Source: Deltaproteobacteria bacterium (GTDB lineage Bacteria; Myxococcota_A; Bradymonadia; REDH01). Taken from it: 44,397 nt of DNA. A model generated the notes under the pieces. It saw only the letters and a list, made by a program, of their open reading frames with translations. It did no database searches and was not told where the DNA came from. The translations under genes and the position numbers were made by a program. This document shows, piece after piece, positions 42,483 to 44,397 of the stretch. The first letter of the stretch is position 1, and every line of letters starts with the position of its first letter. Location of the stretch: positions 1 through 44,397 of the forward strand of contig REDH01000136.1 in assembly GCA_007693585.1 (NCBI GenBank). The letters run 5' to 3'.

Positions 42483-43363
42483 AGCCGCCTCCTCCCCAGC
42501 ACCAGCGCCGGCACCCCCAGCCAGAACACGCTCAGCGCCGCCAGCGCCCCGGCGCTGCCGAGCCACGCCCCCCAGCCCATCGCGTGCATCCCGCCCACCC
42601 AGCGGTAGGGACTCAGGAACGACAGGTGCCCCAGCGCCGCGAGAACACCCCCCTCCACCGCCGCAAACACCGGCAGCAGACTCACCAGAAGCACCAGAAA
42701 TCCACTCAGCGCCAGCGCCGCAAACGGGTGCCGCACCACGCTGCTCGCCGTCAGCACCACCCCCGTGAACGCCGTGATGAACAACGCCAGCAACGGCACG
42801 CTGCGCAGCAGCGCCACCACCCCCGCACCCACCTCCGGCACCGGCAGCAGCATCGTCCCCACCCCGAACAACAGCGCGCCGCACACCAGCGTCACCGCCG
42901 TCAGCCCCGCCGCCAGCGCCAGACCCCGCGCCACCGCCATCGACGCCGGCGAGATCCGAGCCGTCAGGTAGCACAGACTCCGCCGCTCCACCGGCGTGCT
43001 CAGCCCGTCGAACGCCGTCAGCACCCCCAGCCACGGCACGAAAGCCAGCGTGCCGATCACCAGCATCGCCATCGGAAGACTCGCCGCCAGCGCCGGATCC
43101 ACCTGGTCCACCGTCGAACCGAAGAGCGCCGCCACGATCTCCGGCGTCGCCATCGCCAGCGCCTCGTCCAGCGATGCCCCCACCTCCTCCGGATCCGCCT
43201 CCAGCACATCCGCCACGAACTCGTGCGCCCGGCGCAGCAGGAGGAACGCCGCGAACGCCGTCACCAGCGCCGCGCTCACGTAGAGCACCGCCAGCACAAC
43301 CAGCCGCCGCGTGCGCAGCGCCGTCTCCAGATCGTGCCGGAACCGCTCCAGCAGACTCCCCAT
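42479..43363 (-). CDS. ABC-2-type permease
   Basis: A 294-residue integral membrane protein with about six helices: one near the N-terminus (LVVLAVLYVSAALVTAFAAF), then a soluble loop, then five more. It has the layout of ABC-2 permeases working with an NBD encoded next to it. ATG at 43363 follows GGAGGGG; the open frame upstream has no hydrophobic or conserved features. A PhoU-like interpretation was not supported. It shares the overlapping GTGA with the ATPase gene. Confidence 0.85.
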   Translation of the reverse strand: MGSLLERFRHDLETALRTRRLVVLAVLYVSAALVTAFAAFLLLRRAHEFVADVLEADPEEVGASLDEALAMATPEIVAALFGSTVDQVDPALAASLPMAMLVIGTLAFVPWLGVLTAFDGLSTPVERRSLCYLTARISPASMAVARGLALAAGLTAVTLVCGALLFGVGTMLLPVPEVGAGVVALLRSVPLLALFITAFTGVVLTASSVVRHPFAALALSGFLVLLVSLLPVFAAVEGGVLAALGHLSFLSPYRWVGGMHAMGWGAWLGSAGALAALSVFWLGVPALVLGRRRL

Positions 43364-43480
43364 CTCCCCTCCGGACACGTGCGGACGAACCCCCTGCAGG
43401 GCCACGCCGTCCACCACGGACGGCCCCCCCCCGAAAGCACGCGCCGCCCCGCGACGCAACCCGCCAGTGCACCCCACCCC

Positions 43481-43945
43481 TCAGATCGGGTACGCGAACC
43501 CCCGGATCGACGCGATCAGGATGCCGAACACCCCCACCGCAAGCGCCAGAAGCCCGCTCAGCGCGTACAGCCACCGGATCGGCTGGCGCAACCCTTCCGC
43601 CTGCGCGCGATCCCGCGCCAACCACATCAGCACCCCCGCCGCCACCGCGAGCACAAGGCTGTACCACCCCCAGTGCTCCTTCACCTCGAAGAGATCCCCC
43701 CAGAACGGGTTCGCCAGATACAGCTCCGCCTTGATCTCCTCCCGGTACGGCGGATAGATCCACCACCCCAGCAGACTCGTCAGGACGATCCCCCCCGTGG
43801 CCAGATAGCCCGACAGCCGCACCGCCGGCGACGGCCGCCGCGCGCGCCGCAGCGCGAACCACGGATGGAAGCACAGCGCGATGGCCAGCAGCGCGATGTG
43901 CCCATGCACCTTCTGCAGAACGAGCAACTCACTGACGAGACTCAT
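43481..43945 (-). CDS. Four-helix membrane protein with conserved-looking histidines
   Basis: A 154-residue membrane protein of unrecognised family. There are four predicted helices with His in QKVHGHIALLAIALCFHPW and VKEHWGWYSLV, positions that could bind heme, but that is conjecture. A soluble loop with YPPYREEIKAELYLANPFWGDLF lies between helices two and three. Its ATG overlaps the next upstream gene's stop (ATGA), and it lies 117 bases before the ABC permease gene in the same direction. Confidence 0.75.
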   Translation of the reverse strand: MSLVSELLVLQKVHGHIALLAIALCFHPWFALRRARRPSPAVRLSGYLATGGIVLTSLLGWWIYPPYREEIKAELYLANPFWGDLFEVKEHWGWYSLVLAVAAGVLMWLARDRAQAEGLRQPIRWLYALSGLLALAVGVFGILIASIRGFAYPI

Positions 43946-44397
43946 GGAAACACCGCGCTGAGGAACGTGGACAGGGCCAGCGCCACCAGCGCCACCCGAT
44001 ACGCCTGACCAAGCCGCTCCGGCTCGGCCGCCCCCCTCCACTGAAGCAGCGCCAGAAACACCGTCACCGCCAGAAAGCCCGAGATCCCGATGCGCCAGAA
44101 GTAATCGATCCGCGCGCTCTCCAGGATCAGCAGCGGGTCGTACGGATCCTCCGTCAGCGCCGCCCGCGTGCGGTCCACCCCGTAGAACAGGCAGCCCACC
44201 GTCGCCGCACCCAGCACGGCCACGGCGATCCGCGCGCGAGCGCCCGCTGTATGCGGGTCGGCCCCCGTCCCTGCTGCGACCGGTGCTTGCGCCGCCGGCT
44301 CCGGCTCCGCCGCCGCCCCTGCCGCGCGCCGCGCTTGCGCCGCCGCGTCCACCGCGGTCGCTGCGGTATCCGGTGCCTTCGTCGCCAACGTCGCCCC
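43942..44397 (-). CDS. Membrane protein, partial at the window edge
   Basis: At least 148 residues, open to the right edge of the window, so the true start is probably outside. The N-terminal ~50 residues are Ala/Pro-rich and low complexity. Then follow three probable helices (IAVAVLGAATVGCLFYGV, WRIGISGFLAVTVFLALL, ALVALALSTFLSAVF) with a loop LTEDPYDPLLILESARIDYF. Family unknown. It overlaps the start of the four-helix gene by four bases, suggesting that the two form a small membrane complex served by the same transcript as the ABC pair. Confidence 0.65.
   Translation of the reverse strand, partial: GATLATKAPDTAATAVDAAAQARRAAGAAAEPEPAAQAPVAAGTGADPHTAGARARIAVAVLGAATVGCLFYGVDRTRAALTEDPYDPLLILESARIDYFWRIGISGFLAVTVFLALLQWRGAAEPERLGQAYRVALVALALSTFLSAVFP

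Overview
The window looks like a chromosomal segment of a very GC-rich Gram-negative bacterium, most likely a member of the Myxococcota. This rests on the overall base composition, Kazal/cysteine-rich lipoproteins with Ser/Thr/Pro-rich spacers, a large Ser/Thr kinase fused to an AAA ATPase module, abundant lipoproteins, and a sensorless sigma-54 activator. That placement is inference; there is no rRNA or marker gene here to confirm it. No tRNA, rRNA, insertion sequence, integrase or CRISPR array was seen.

Layout. 0.3-6 kb: envelope and exported proteins (a hotdog DUF4442 protein, a multi-Kazal lipoprotein, a tandem-FKBP lipoprotein, a Tat-exported metallophosphoesterase). 6-12 kb: a sulfur-flavoured region. 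A minus-strand set (sigma-54 activator, small outer-membrane-like protein, rhodanese, EgtD) faces a plus-strand set (two half-size YeeE/YedE transporters, then a SulP/STAS anion transporter). The sequence between them has an almost perfect -24/-12 promoter and an upstream palindrome. 12.2-18.5 kb: a complete seven-gene Mrp cation/proton antiporter operon, mrpABCDEFG, on the minus strand. 18.9-23.4 kb: a Fis-type response regulator, a hybrid histidine kinase with HPt, and a two-domain polyphosphate:AMP phosphotransferase.

23.5-36.7 kb is mostly minus-strand genes: a host-attachment-family protein, a DUF4920 lipoprotein, a monoamine-oxidase-like flavoenzyme, an SLC13 permease with RCK_C domains, methionine aminopeptidase, an ATP-grasp ligase, a YbdK/GCS2 carboxylate-amine ligase, a GNAT acetyltransferase, a nitrilase-family amidase, a gamma-glutamylcyclotransferase-like enzyme and an Atm1-type ABC exporter. 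Several of these make or break amide or gamma-glutamyl bonds, which suggests (but does not prove) a pathway for a gamma-glutamyl amine or thiol. 37-41.5 kb: Pmp3-like peptide, a second GNAT, and a 1252-residue kinase/AAA protein. 41.5 kb to the edge: an ABC ATPase and permease with two small membrane proteins, the last cut by the window edge.

Most promising leads: the sigma-54 switch for the sulfur transport operon; the amine oxidase that keeps the covalent-FAD cysteine and aromatic cage of mitochondrial MAO; the amide-ligase/hydrolase neighbourhood; and two adjacent dyads in the region between the Mrp operon and the phosphorelay genes.
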